Assembly: GCA_013399855.1 (NCBI GenBank)
Contig: VXAY01005595.1
Span: 291,054-355,053 of the forward strand
DNA length: 64,000 nucleotides
Origin: Oxyruncus cristatus
Lineage: Eukaryota > Chordata > Aves > Passeriformes > Cotingidae
Reading direction: 5' to 3'
Shown: positions 28,786-40,260 of the stretch, piece by piece
Layout: each line of letters opens with the position of its first letter
Numbering within the stretch: the stretch's first letter is position 1
Made by a program: the position numbers and the translations under genes
Notes under the pieces: model-generated
Told to the model about the DNA's origin: nothing
The model's input: only the letters and a program-made list of their open reading frames with translations
Database searches by the model: none

Positions 28786-31700
28786 GATCCAAACACAGAA
28801 ATTGCTTCCTTAGTTTAAAAGAAACCAAATTCCTAATGGTGATACTGTATTTACTGCATTTCATAGAGAGCCATCTAGAAAAACCCTGCAGATCCTATAA
28901 CTAATAAATTTCATACCATCCTAAACACGTAGGGCTGTATTCAAAATAACATGTATGAAGACCATTGTTCCTACATACAAAGGAGAGAAAGTTTTAATTG
29001 CACGTGAGATGCCATGAGAACATCAAGAGACCAAATGCCATGGAAGTGCCCTGTTTGCATCAGCAGGGATGGGCCCTCGTTGTCTCTGCTTTTCCTGTAC
29101 AGAGTAAGGCCATCTGCTCTCCTGGGTGTAACAGGCCTTGCTAACTGGCATCAGGATGTGCAAGACAGACAGGAAAAAAGGGACAAGGAACCAGTTCTAG
29201 TAAAGCTTTAAAAAGAATAGTTTTCCACTGTTGGAGGTGTGAATCTTGCTAAATGAATTTAAATTCCTCAAATATGCACAGCATCCAGTCACAGGTGATC
29301 TCAGAGCCAGCAGTCAAAAGGGAACAAAGTAGTTCATTTCTCTGCCTCCTCCTTTGGAGGCTTTCTAGTTTGAAATCTCAGTTACAGCTTTCACTGATCT
29401 GCCTTTCACAGTCTGCAGAAATAAACAGATATCTTCCCAAACAGCCATTTTACAGTGACCAGGGAAGTCTTTCAGATGGTAGATACTAAATATATTTTCA
29501 CCTTTTTATGATGTAAACCAGCACATTCTAATTGTGTCTCAGTTACTTCACCGTAAGTATTTTCATCTAAATTATGCTGAGTGGTAAAAATTTTGTCTAG
29601 GTTTGTTTTGTGACTGTGGTACCCCAAAAATAGGAGTAATATGCTGCTGCGTACAAAATTTTATGCTGAACATATTCAGATTATCTTTTAAAATAAACAG
29701 CTTATGCATACTTTTTTACTTCACAGAGCAAAACAGTACTGCATACACGGAGCATTCTGAATTTTATGTGTGGTCTGCACGTAGGATCTGAATGCTCAAC
29801 CTTAATGTTGATTTGATAATGCTGTGAGAATCCCAGCAACTTAATTTCCTAATTCTGTTTGGAATTCTTTAATGCCACATTCATGTTTCAGTGTTGCTCT
29901 AGTTACTTCCTCTCTCAGAAAGAAGAAAAGATAAACCCTTATTCGTTTATGCACCATGTAATCCCTAGGAAGGATTTGCCAGCAACAGATAATCTTTGCT
30001 TGTGTTCAAGTCTTATTTAGAATGGAGGGTCAGGGGGAGGCATACCCCAACTTAATTACATAAGCAAGCCTAATTTTTATTCTGCAAAATACTATATTGA
30101 ATTTTTGTTTAGATTCATTCTTTCTGACAGCCACCAAAAAACTACTTGTTTAGTTCTTATAAAAAACCCCCAACAGTCAATACTGTCCATCACTCTTCCA
30201 AATCCATGGACATTCAAGGATAATTGTGTGCTGAGATGCTGCTGAACATCCATTTTCTTCAATTCCCATCTAGGAGTTTTTTCATTTACTTTGTTTCGTT
30301 GAAGCAACAAAGAGTTTATGGATGTGTGCAAGCACGTTTTGCGTGTGCATGCAATAAAGTAGAATTAAAATGTAAAGCAATGTAAAGGAGTTAATTCTCT
30401 GCAAAACTTCATTCCCGGTCCTAGGGAAGGGAATGCGTCTTCCTTGGGACAGAAAGCAAGATCCAAATAAGACAACACCAAAGGATCACTTTTTTCATAT
30501 CAGGAAAGAAACATTTGCTACCATAGGACATATATTGCATCCCCCCTTCAGTTTTCTGTAATCTGCATAATTAGCTGATTACTGCACAACTGGAAGGACT
30601 GGAATTAGGTGGGTCCTTTTATAGCCATTATGACACTAAGTTGAAGGAAGAGGAGGAGCTGCAGCAGCCCTAATTTTACTTGAAATACTGGACTTGGACA
30701 CCTCTGTGAGAACCCTGAGCAGCACAATCCCCCAGAGAAGGATCCCCCTCCAAACAAGTGTCACAGCTTACTGGTACACTGCTGCTTTAGATCTTTTTTG
30801 GTCTTCGAATTTTGGGTTTCATCACTTTGTTTTGATCTCTGCCCGTCATCTTTTCATCTTTGGTTTCTGAAGTCGCTTGTCATTTATTCAGAGAGCCGGA
30901 GGTCAGATCATCTGATCTGCCTTGTGTGCCACAGGCCCCGACATCTTTCGTACCAGCCCAAGTAATTCCTTTTTGAGCAAGGCGTATTTTCTGTCAGCTT
31001 GAAGCGTGTAATTACATTTGGAGTCACACAACTTTAGAAGATAAAGAACTTCCTGTTCTGTTATCAGAAGAGCATCTTGTAAGGGGCCCGTGGCTGGAAG
31101 AAGATTGAATGGAGTAGGAACCAGAGGTGGGGATGGGACAGCCTAACTAGGGGAGGATTTATTTAGAAGTGGTTGAGTTACAGTAAGAGGGGACTATGCA
31201 CATTTGAAGTGGGTCATATTTTTGTAGTAAAAATAAAATTTAATAAAGACAATTTTTTCCCCTTTAGGAAAAAAATGGGTTATTAATTACGATATTTTTT
31301 ACTGGTAATGATTTGGAGAGCCTTTGAGGAAAGGAAGAAATGGCAGTAAGCTCAATACTTAAAATGTTTCAATTGACAGCCAGAGAAGGTTTAGTCTTGA
31401 GAAAACATAAATGAAGTGTAAACAATCCTTACTATATGTATGCCTTACTATATGGGGTCTGACCGTATTTTTTTTAGTACATTCCTACTATCTCTAAAAG
31501 GTAACCAAAAAAATGTATAAAATTATCTAATATCTCAGATTCAGCAGCTTGCAGAAGAAAAGTACATTTTTATGTAAAAGAATAATCACTGCAACTGCTG
31601 CACAGGTATAAAAACTTGAAGTTCCACTTTACAAATTTAAATAATGAGACCCAGGATAACTCTATACAAAAGTCAGGGAAGCTCTACACAAAGTCAGTGG

Positions 31701-32857
31701 CAAGGTGGAGATTTGACTTTGGAAGAGCTGAGCTGCTTGTCATGTTCTGTGCCATAAAGTGTGCTCGTGCTGCTTATCCTCTCACAATAACAATGCTGTA
31801 GTTTAAAGAAAGGCTGACATGCCCAAACTACACGTATACAGAAAAACCTCAGGAGGAAGGCAACATTTCCTTTTAAAATTGCTTCTAACAATGCCTCAGT
31901 ATAATTATATAGGCTCCAGACTGAGGTTTGGAAGAATGTTAACTCTCCTGCCAATTAAAAACCTCCTTTTGTATCCAGCCAATGGGTGGGGTGCCACATT
32001 TTAGAGTACAGCATTCAAGTCAAAACCCCAACCAGCCAAGGTTGGTTTGAGTCCTGCAGCATAAACACAAACCACACGGTGTTAGAAACACAAAAATGGA
32101 TTTATAAAACAGATTTTAAAAGCACGAAACGAGCGAAAAGCTGATTAGAGCAAAGGATGAGAAACAGCAGGACTGCCTGTTGTAGCAAGTCCTGCATTAA
32201 TGGCAGTGCAATTCTGTTGCAATTGTTTCCTAAAATCGTTACTCCCTGTGTCCATATCCTCCCTGCAATACCCGTGTGGACTAAGATCGTTGTGAAAGGT
32301 CTTGCTGCTCCATCAGTGCCATTATTTGTAATGGCCACTGTAAACTGCCTGGTCTGCTGGATTCTCTTCCATACTTCCGAACTAGAACTCCATGAAACCA
32401 AGGATACTGGGTTAGGCTGTTGGCCCACTGTCATGGAACTCCCATCACTGCTGGAATTGCCTGTGTTTGTGGAGTACTCGTGACAATGCAGCTCACAGCT
32501 GCAGCTATGTCAGCACTACTAAATTAGGCAGTAGCAACAGTAGCTCACACTTGCTTCCCAGAGTTCTTGAGCAGTGTGCTTACTGGGGAATACTGGCTCT
32601 TTCGGGGAAGAAGAAAATGTGCTCACCTTATTTTTAGATCTATTAATTTCTTCAGAATAATTCTGTATGGAATCACTGACTCCCAACAATTGTGTTGCTT
32701 ATATAGCAACTTCAGTGATAAATCAATCAAATCCCTAAAATGTTGCAATTTCATTATTTTAGAGTAAAACTTTTATAATTTTAGAGTTAGAACTTGAATA
32801 CCAATGTATAATTCTTTAAAGAAAATGGTCTCTTAGGGTATCTGTGGCAGCATTCAT
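28786..32857. other. Intergenic, no gene recognised
   Basis: Long AT-rich stretch without recognisable exons. The segment about 30760-31080 has scattered CpGs and balanced composition unlike its surroundings and could be a conserved non-coding element; this cannot be tested from one sequence. A 12-base direct repeat (CCTTACTATATG) occurs near 31426-31455. Confidence 0.5.
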
Positions 32858-32980
32858 AGGGGCATGGAATGGTTTGGGTTGGAAGGAACCTTAAAGATCA
32901 TGTGGTTCCAAGCCCCCTGCCACGGGCAGGGACATCTTCCACTAGACCAGGTTGCTCAGAGCCCCATTCAAAGCATTCTT
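32858..32980 (-). mobile_element. CR1 LINE 3' fragment
   Basis: GGAATGGTTTGGGTTGGAAG, then AACCTTAAAGATCATGTGGT and CCACGGGCAGGGACATCTTC, are the reverse complement of the CR1 3' region. About 120 bases remain. Confidence 0.88.
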
Positions 32981-35900
32981 ATGTTTTCCTGCTCTATTTT
33001 TATGTTTTCCTTAAAATGCTGATCCATCTTGTTTGACAAACAACAATTAAAATACTGTTTATACTTTTTGTATTTTAAAACACTTTGTCACCCAAGAAAA
33101 ATTCAAGAAGTGAAATGGAGTTTGCCAGCAAGGAATGAAACGTGAATTCTACGAATTTTATCTGGAAAAGTGTGTGAGTGTTTTGGGCAAGTTGGAAAAC
33201 TCTTTTCTTCCCTGCTCTCTGAAAAAGATGTATTTTGAATCCAGTATTTCAGTAATGATTGTAAAGAAAACAAAAAAAACCCCTCTCATCAGTTTGATGC
33301 TCACTAATATAAAAACAGAAGTAAGCTACATCAAATGCATCAGTTAACTTCATTCTCCTTTGTTTTTCTGTCAAAAGTGTTTTCTTTGAAAGACCCTAGT
33401 CAAGTCTGGCCACTCCTTATTTAAAGTTTTATTTCAATTCAGAGTTATTCAATGTATGTATAAAATTGTTAGTTTTGTAACATGGCTTTTGTTTCACTAC
33501 ATTTTAGGAGACATTATTAAAAATAGTATTTTTTTTCAGTATTTTCTCCAACAGGAAGTAGAGTGAGAGAAAGCAAAAAGTAAAAAAGCAAAACTACTGA
33601 AATGGACTTGAAACTCCAATTCCTTACAATGTGTCAGAGGTGAATCTGAAGAATTCCTTAAGTCTGTCTTTATACTCAGCTTGAACATACTATGCTGTTT
33701 TTGCTAGTGGTTGTACACCTGAGTTTTGGATGACTGCTCGACCTTTTGGAATAAGTTAAGATAAGCTGATGAATAAATGCTTATCCTGTTTGCAGGAATT
33801 AGAGTACTGGTCTCTCACTGAGTGCCATTCTCTGTGTGAAGAGCCTGAGCTTCCCCCATTGTACCTGGAGAGAGCTGACAATTCAGAAGAGCCAATACAA
33901 TGATTGGGGAACTTCTGTTTTAGCCACGTGGATATGATGAAGCAAGGCAGAGAGGTGTTAACATTTAGCCCCTTTGACCTAAGACTGCAGGGAAGCAGAC
34001 TCAGAGCTGATGTGTTAATAGCTTTCAGGATATGAGAGATACAGTTTAGAGGCTTTGAAGATGTTTAACCTACTTAGCTCACCTACGAAAAGAATAATCT
34101 GATTGCCAGCTCCAGGAGGATTGTAAGCCACTTCAGCAGTCCTCTGCAAAACTTGCTTCAGAGAGTCATTCCTGCTACAAGCAATCCAACTCCCCGAGTG
34201 TGTGATTTAGCACTTCATTTTGGCTCAAAAGGCCTCATGTACCTTGCTCTGGGTCACTTCACAGAGCCATCTCAGAGCGTGGGATTCCGTTGGGGAACGA
34301 GGTGGGAAGGTGAGCTCCAACCACAGCATTCCACCTGGGAGTTCAGAGCGAAGCTGTTCCAAAGGAAACCCCCGCAGTGTGCACTGTGCTGAGTATGTGA
34401 CACCCACACAACGTTTGCCTTGCAAAGGAGTGTCATTGGGACGGGTCTGCTTGCACACATCCATGGCACAGGCACGTCAGTGCACACCTTCCTTCCTGCT
34501 CTCTCCTGCACTACTTGTTCTAAATCCGTGCTCCTAAAAGTCACACTGAGTAAAAAACCAGTTTTTTGCTATTCTGGCAGGAAACTCCATGTGTAAAGAG
34601 ATATTCCTTAGCTCTGCTGTGTTATTTGCCAAAGCACCATTCCTTAACTGAATTCGATTGCAAACCACTGTTCTGTTCTCCCCCATCTTCTTCATGGGCA
34701 GGTTTAAACCTCACGTACAGAGGTGATAGAAAAGAGATCAATTCAGTCTACCCACATTCCATTATGGATTGAATAACACACTTCCTGAAGTTCATCCTAC
34801 CAATGGATGTAGTAACATTCTCTATCTTCCAAAGGAAGTCATCAGACACACCTTAAGTTGCTAAATTAGTCAGTGCAGGCACAGTTACAGAAAAGCAAAT
34901 GATAAAATTGAGACCTGATGTAAACAGCTGAAGCTCATGATAATGGGTTAGCTGGTGACAACAGTTATGTAAATATTCTATTAGCAAACAGGTCAGAAAA
35001 TGGGTGCAATTTTCCTCAGCTTAATCTACAAGGGCTGTTTACTACATACAAATAAAACAGCACTTCTGCAAAAATGGAATAGAATAAAATAATCCAATAG
35101 CATAGAACATAGATTGCTACATTTAATCCTTTTTAACCACAATAAATAATAAGAAAAAAAAGATTATTTTTTTAAAGGGCAGGAAAAGTTCTAGTATTTT
35201 TTTCTTTAGAGAAACTGTATAGACTAAAACAACATTAACAAATCAAAAGTGTCTCAGAAAGAAGAGAGTTGGCAAACTAATAACTAATGATGTGCTTTCC
35301 TTGAATCCCTGAAGCATCTTGATATATATAAACCAGTATCTCATTTTTCAAGACAGAGCCTGCACCCTCAGAAAGTGTCCTTAGCTCATTGAACATGAAA
35401 TGAAGTGCTGCCTACACTCTTTTTTTTTCTTCTTCTGGCTAAGAGAAGATCTCTCACCCATTTCAAAAATGATTATTTTTCTGTTCACATCCTCATCAGA
35501 CCAGTCAGCCAGGACTTTGTCACACGGTTTTACTCATAATTCCCCTCTGAGGCTGCCCTGAGGCATGGAGCTCATGCTCTTGGTGGTGGCTGGCAGGAAC
35601 ACATTCCACTCGCCCCACTTGGCTTCTGTGTGCTCAAGCACTGCACTGAGGTGGCTTAGCTTCTGGTTTTGTTTAATTTAAGAAATCTTGTCTAGTTTTG
35701 CACCTTCCATCCCACAGGAATGGTTGTTCCCCCCGTTGTGGGACAGGTCAGACTCCCACTGGGGGGACTCGCGCCCTCTGCTGCCTTCACAGCGTGAGCG
35801 CTGCTGGGGAAAAATCCCCTTGGATGGGCAGAGAATCCATGGGGAGGCGGTACAGAATATTTTCTGCTGTAAAGACCCGCAGGTGTTTCACTGGCTTCCA

Positions 35901-36365
35901 TGATTTCCAACAAAATTTTAACAAGGAAGAAATCTTCAACTAATTTTCACGGGGCTGGTGCCATAAAAGTTACAGTTTAACTTGCCCCGTGGCTGTTCTC
36001 AAACACTGCAGCCCCTCCACCACTGCCACTCTCAGCTATAGCACAAATCACTCCTTTGCCACGGCAAGAATTGCATGCAAAAAGCAGATGAACTGTATCT
36101 AAAACATGGTTGTTGGAGTGACAAGTCACAAACACAGCTTTGCAACGTGCCATTTGTGTTGCAGGAAGATACTGTTATGCTGGTTAGTTTAAGTCTGAGG
36201 GTAAGTAAATTATAATATATAGATGTTTAAGAAAGAATAAACAAACAAAAAAAAAAAGTCAAAAAACTCCACCAAACCCCTCTTTATTTATACAGACATA
36301 AGTGTTGTCCGGTGTAGGATATTCTGTTTCTTTCATAAAAAAGTACAGACTGATGTAGTTGCTGT
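32981..36365. other. Intergenic, no gene recognised
   Basis: AT-rich sequence. Frames near 34153-34544 are open in several registers on both strands, which argues against coding in any single one. Nothing else was identified. Confidence 0.5.
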
Positions 36366-36366
36366 T

Positions 36367-36388
36367 AAAAAAAAAAAAAAAAAAAAAA
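36367..36388. repeat. Poly(A) tract, 22 bases
   Basis: Uninterrupted A-run in intergenic sequence. No retroposed gene body was recognised immediately upstream. Confidence 0.95.
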
Positions 36389-37448
36389 GTCATCCTATTT
36401 TCAAGGCTCAAGCCCATAATTTGACTAGAAAGTGCTGGAAATGATAATGTACGATTTCATCAGCATCTGAAAAGGAAAAGCTTTTGCTGTTTCAGTGCTG
36501 CAGAGGTCAGGGTTTTCAACAGCATGGTATGCACGTGACAGAACAAATACAACACCACAGGGAGCAGGGCTTGTATGCACTACTCGATGTTTTAACATGG
36601 AGATATTAAGAATCCATCCCTGCCACGAAAAAAGCAGAAACAAAACCTAATATTGGCAATACCTTTGGTGGGAATCCTCCTCCATACACTGGCCAGCTAC
36701 AAAAACGTGCCACAGAGCTTCCCGTTCCAGCCAGAGCAATGCTCCCTCACCTCTGGGGATCCTCAGCAAAATAAGGCTGTCAGGCAGTGGCAGCAAATTG
36801 AACAATAATAGTGGGGGTCCCCCAGAAAAACAAGCAAAAAAACCCACCAAACTGACTTTTAGAAATGATTACATTAAGCTATATTTGATCTACATATGCT
36901 TCTTCGAAATAAAGAGCAGCATTTTGGTTAAGTCAACTGCCTTTGGAAGGGAATTGTTCATAATCTGACTTAGTTCAGTTTAATTTTGCAGGTTTCTCTT
37001 GTCTTAAAGATCTAACATGGCTTAACTGTTTCATTAATTCAGGTCAATACTCCCTGTGCCTTCACCAAAGGAGTTCTCTATTTCATACTCCAGTTTTGTA
37101 TAAAGCTGTGTCTTGGTGATGTATTTATAGAACTCATGTGTACATTCTTTGCTATGAACTATTTCCTTGGGTAGCAGTGAAAACATATATTTATGTCTGA
37201 CCAAAACTGTTTTTATAGAAGTTAAAAAAAACAAAAAAAAAAAAGAAGAAAATTTTTTGGACATTTTGTGTTTTAATTTTTCAAGGAGTTTTTTTTCCCT
37301 TCCCAAAATGCGTGCAGAGTTGGAATAACCATATATAACATGTATAGTTATATTCCATAACCACTGTTTAAGGAAAAAGAACAATGTCTTCATCCATACG
37401 TATATTATGGAACTCTGGGTCTGGGAAAGATCAAGAACTTGATTCAAA

Positions 37449-37512
37449 TTAAAAAAAAACAAAACAAAACCAAACCAACCAACCAACCAACCAAACAGCA
37501 AAACCAAAACAG
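37449..37512. repeat. A/C-rich microsatellite with (CCAA)n core
   Basis: An A-run passes into AAAC and then perfect CCAA units (about 37470-37494). Confidence 0.9.
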
Positions 37513-38627
37513 TTTTGAAGGGAATACACTCCTGGAATTATGTCCACACATAAATAACTTATTCACGTCAGAAATTCCAGTGAACTTTAATCCTCATGTC
37601 AGCAAGTGCTGCATGATAAGGATTTCAGATGCTGCAGATAAAGAAAAAACTGAAAAAAACCTTTGTCTTCCATTCATCTGGAACTATCATTTGCAACTAC
37701 ATAATTCTCTTGATCAGTGAGGTTTTGTTTCCTCTCCAAAAGTTTGTTTAGGGTTCAAGACAAGTCTCTTTGCTTGTTTGGCTTCATAAGCTTATTCAAG
37801 ATTTTATAAGGATGTAAAAAAGAAGTCAGGGGTTTGCTCAATAACTTCCTAATTCTAACACAAAATTTACTTTGTTTTCTGAGAGTTTGATGGGCAGGGT
37901 ATTTGTATAGGCATTTTAGTAATTTAACTTTACCTGATGTGCTTTTCAGGCTCAGATTTGCAGTCTGTATTACATCTGAAGCATTCCCAAAGCAGTCAGC
38001 CCACCAGCAGAGCTCCCAACAGGCCATCCTCTCCAGGTGAATGGGATGTAGCCAATCCAAACAGCAGGCTCAGGAAAATCAGCAGCATGATTTATGTAAT
38101 ACCTATAAATCAAATACCTACAAATCAAAAGGATTAACATCGTGCTACTACCAGCCAGAAGATTTTACCTCAGTAGTGGTTTGCTGTTCTGGATAAGAAT
38201 GATCGCACTGCTTGCTTTCTTAAGCTGCTTAGTGTTCAAACAACTGTAATTTGGACTTGGATAAGCCTTCCTCCCATTTTTATGGTCTATTTCATGGTTT
38301 ATGATCCACAGATGTAACTTCTTCCATGCATGATCTTTTTTACTCTGTTTCTCTTACATCCCTTTAGATCCTGCAGTAAGCAAAGGCCCAATTTGACCCT
38401 GAGTCCTGTGGATCTTTTAAACGCCATTCTATCAACTTTAGCATTAACTATTTAACATCTGACTCCTATGAGTGACTTGTCACACTCAGTCTCAAGAATC
38501 GACCTGGCTGAGATCAGTGGGAGGTAATTCACTCTTTGGAGCTGGGAAAAGCCTCAAGGCAGAGTTTCAACAATTTCTGTTTACAGTCCCTCCACAGTAA
38601 TTAGACTGGAACAGTGTTTAATACATT

Positions 38628-38647
38628 AATGTATTAATATGTTTAAT
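38628..38647. repeat. 20-bp perfect palindrome
   Basis: TTAATACATTAATGTATTAA equals its own reverse complement. It lies in AT-rich intergenic DNA. Confidence 0.9.
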
Positions 38648-38908
38648 AATTAATGTCTCATGCCACACCAGGTCAAGGAACTTTCCATCAGCATAACTTC
38701 AGCTGATAAACTACAATTTGGCTGCATTCCTTCCAGTCATGAAGTAGTTTAAGCTGTGTAATATACTTGTTAAAACCTCCAAAGCTTTTCTCTCTGCATT
38801 CCTACCACACAGGCTGCACCAGTTACCACAGTATTTCTGGGACATATGTGTAAGACCGGTCAGCTGTACCATTGACGCTGTCATCACTAATGCTGCTGGA
38901 AAAAAGGA

Positions 38909-38990
38909 AACAGAATCATAGAATATCCTGATTCGGAAGTGACCCACAAGAATCATTGAGTCCAACTCCTAGCCCTACCTACCAGGGAAG
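38909..38990 (-). mobile_element. CR1 LINE 3'-end fragment
   Basis: ACAGAATCATAGAATATCCT, then GATTCGGAAGTGACCCACAA and GAGTCCAACTCCTAGCCC, match a CR1 3' end in reverse orientation. About 80 bases lie directly upstream of the ZC3H7A CpG island. Confidence 0.85.
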
Positions 38991-39264
38991 GTGTTATTGC
39001 AGGTCCCAGGGAAGGTGTCCCCATCCGCACCTGCCACTGAGAAAGGAACGACAGCACAGCGTCCCTTCGGCCGCCTGCTCGCTCAGGGGCTGTTATCGGG
39101 CAAAAGCGCTCTCATACAAGTATTTTGTGAGTTCCAACACATGGAATCCGAAGTCCCGGAGCTCACAAACACCGACCCCTGCTGAACGCAGCCCTGCCCC
39201 GCCCCTCGCCCTCAGTGCCCGGGGCCCCGCCCCCGCTCAGGACCCCGCCCCCTCAGCCAGCCAC

Positions 39265-39272
39265 TGACGTCA
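39265..39272. promoter_or_regulatory. CRE site (TGACGTCA)
   Basis: Perfect palindromic CREB/ATF consensus between the GC boxes and the CCAAT boxes of the island. Motif match only. Confidence 0.65.
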
Positions 39273-39525
39273 CTGGGCGGGAGGGCTCCCACCAGCGCAC
39301 TACCCATGTGAGGCGGCTTCCGGGAGAGTCAACCGGAGCCTTAAAGGGCCGCAGAGCCCCGCTGCCCGGAGCCGCAACCCCGACTGGCTGCGGCGGCGGC
39401 GGCGGGCCCGTTCGTCCCGGTGTCTGCACACTGGCTCACACGGCGCCGCCAGCACGGAGCGCCCTGGGGCGCGCTCCGGCCCGCTGGGTGCAAAGCGCGC
39501 GGGGGGCCGGGCCACAGGCAGCCAG

Positions 39526-39601
39526 CCAATCAGCAGCAAAGCGCTTCCCAGCCAGCACCAATCAGAGGCGCTGCTCCCCAAAGGGCGTGCGGCGGGCCAA
39601 T
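39526..39601 (+). promoter_or_regulatory. Three spaced CCAAT boxes (NF-Y type)
   Basis: CCAATCAG at 39526-39533 and again at 39558-39565, then CCAAT at 39597-39601. Spacings are 32 and 39 bases, a common arrangement in NF-Y promoters. Confidence 0.65.
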
Positions 39602-39669
39602 GGAAGCCCGCGCTGACCGAGCCCGGGCTGGGCCGCCTCGCGGCTGCGCCCGCGGCCTCCCGCCAGCAG

Positions 39670-40087
39670 NNNNNNNNNNNNNNNNNNNNNNNNNNNNNNN
39701 NNNNNNNNNNNNNNNNNNNNNNNNNNNNNNNNNNNNNNNNNNNNNNNNNNNNNNNNNNNNNNNNNNNNNNNNNNNNNNNNNNNNNNNNNNNNNNNNNNNN
39801 NNNNNNNNNNNNNNNNNNNNNNNNNNNNNNNNNNNNNNNNNNNNNNNNNNNNNNNNNNNNNNNNNNNNNNNNNNNNNNNNNNNNNNNNNNNNNNNNNNNN
39901 NNNNNNNNNNNNNNNNNNNNNNNNNNNNNNNNNNNNNNNNNNNNNNNNNNNNNNNNNNNNNNNNNNNNNNNNNNNNNNNNNNNNNNNNNNNNNNNNNNNN
40001 NNNNNNNNNNNNNNNNNNNNNNNNNNNNNNNNNNNNNNNNNNNNNNNNNNNNNNNNNNNNNNNNNNNNNNNNNNNNNNNNNNNNNNN
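39670..40087. other. Assembly gap (418 N)
   Basis: This run of N in the middle of the CpG island probably hides the ZC3H7A transcription start. The 237-280-codon frames crossing it are artefacts. Confidence 0.99.
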
Positions 40088-40260
40088 GGCCCGGCCCGTG
40101 CCCGCGGCCCCCCGCGATGGGACTGTGGGGGTTTGGGCGCTAAAGCAGCAGCGCGGTGATTTCTGTCCCCCCGCGGCCCGGGGCAGCCGTGCCCCGCGCC
40201 GGGTGCTCGGGCGGCCCGGGGTGTCCTGGTGCGGAAAGTCAGAACTGTATTGTAGGAAGT

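Larger units (their letters stand above)
36389..38908. other. Intergenic, no gene recognised
   Basis: AT-rich sequence with a CCAA microsatellite (37449-37512) and a 20-bp perfect palindrome (38628-38647). No exon was recognised. Confidence 0.5.
39180..40260 (+). promoter_or_regulatory. CpG-island promoter, probably of ZC3H7A
   Basis: This dense CpG island is split by a 418-base gap. Visible motifs are GC boxes (CCCCGCCCC cores) at 39197, 39225 and 39243, a palindromic CRE TGACGTCA at 39265-39272, and three CCAAT boxes at 39526, 39558 and 39597, all in plus orientation. Plus-oriented CCAAT boxes about 70-145 bases before the gap would place a start site inside or near the gap, reading toward ZC3H7A. 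The assignment rests on position and orientation; the first untranslated exon and its donor were not fixed. Confidence 0.7.

Noticed and set aside
34153..34544. Multiple overlapping frames on both strands
   Set aside because: Openness in many registers at once, with no splice context or family resemblance, indicates low stop-codon density rather than coding.
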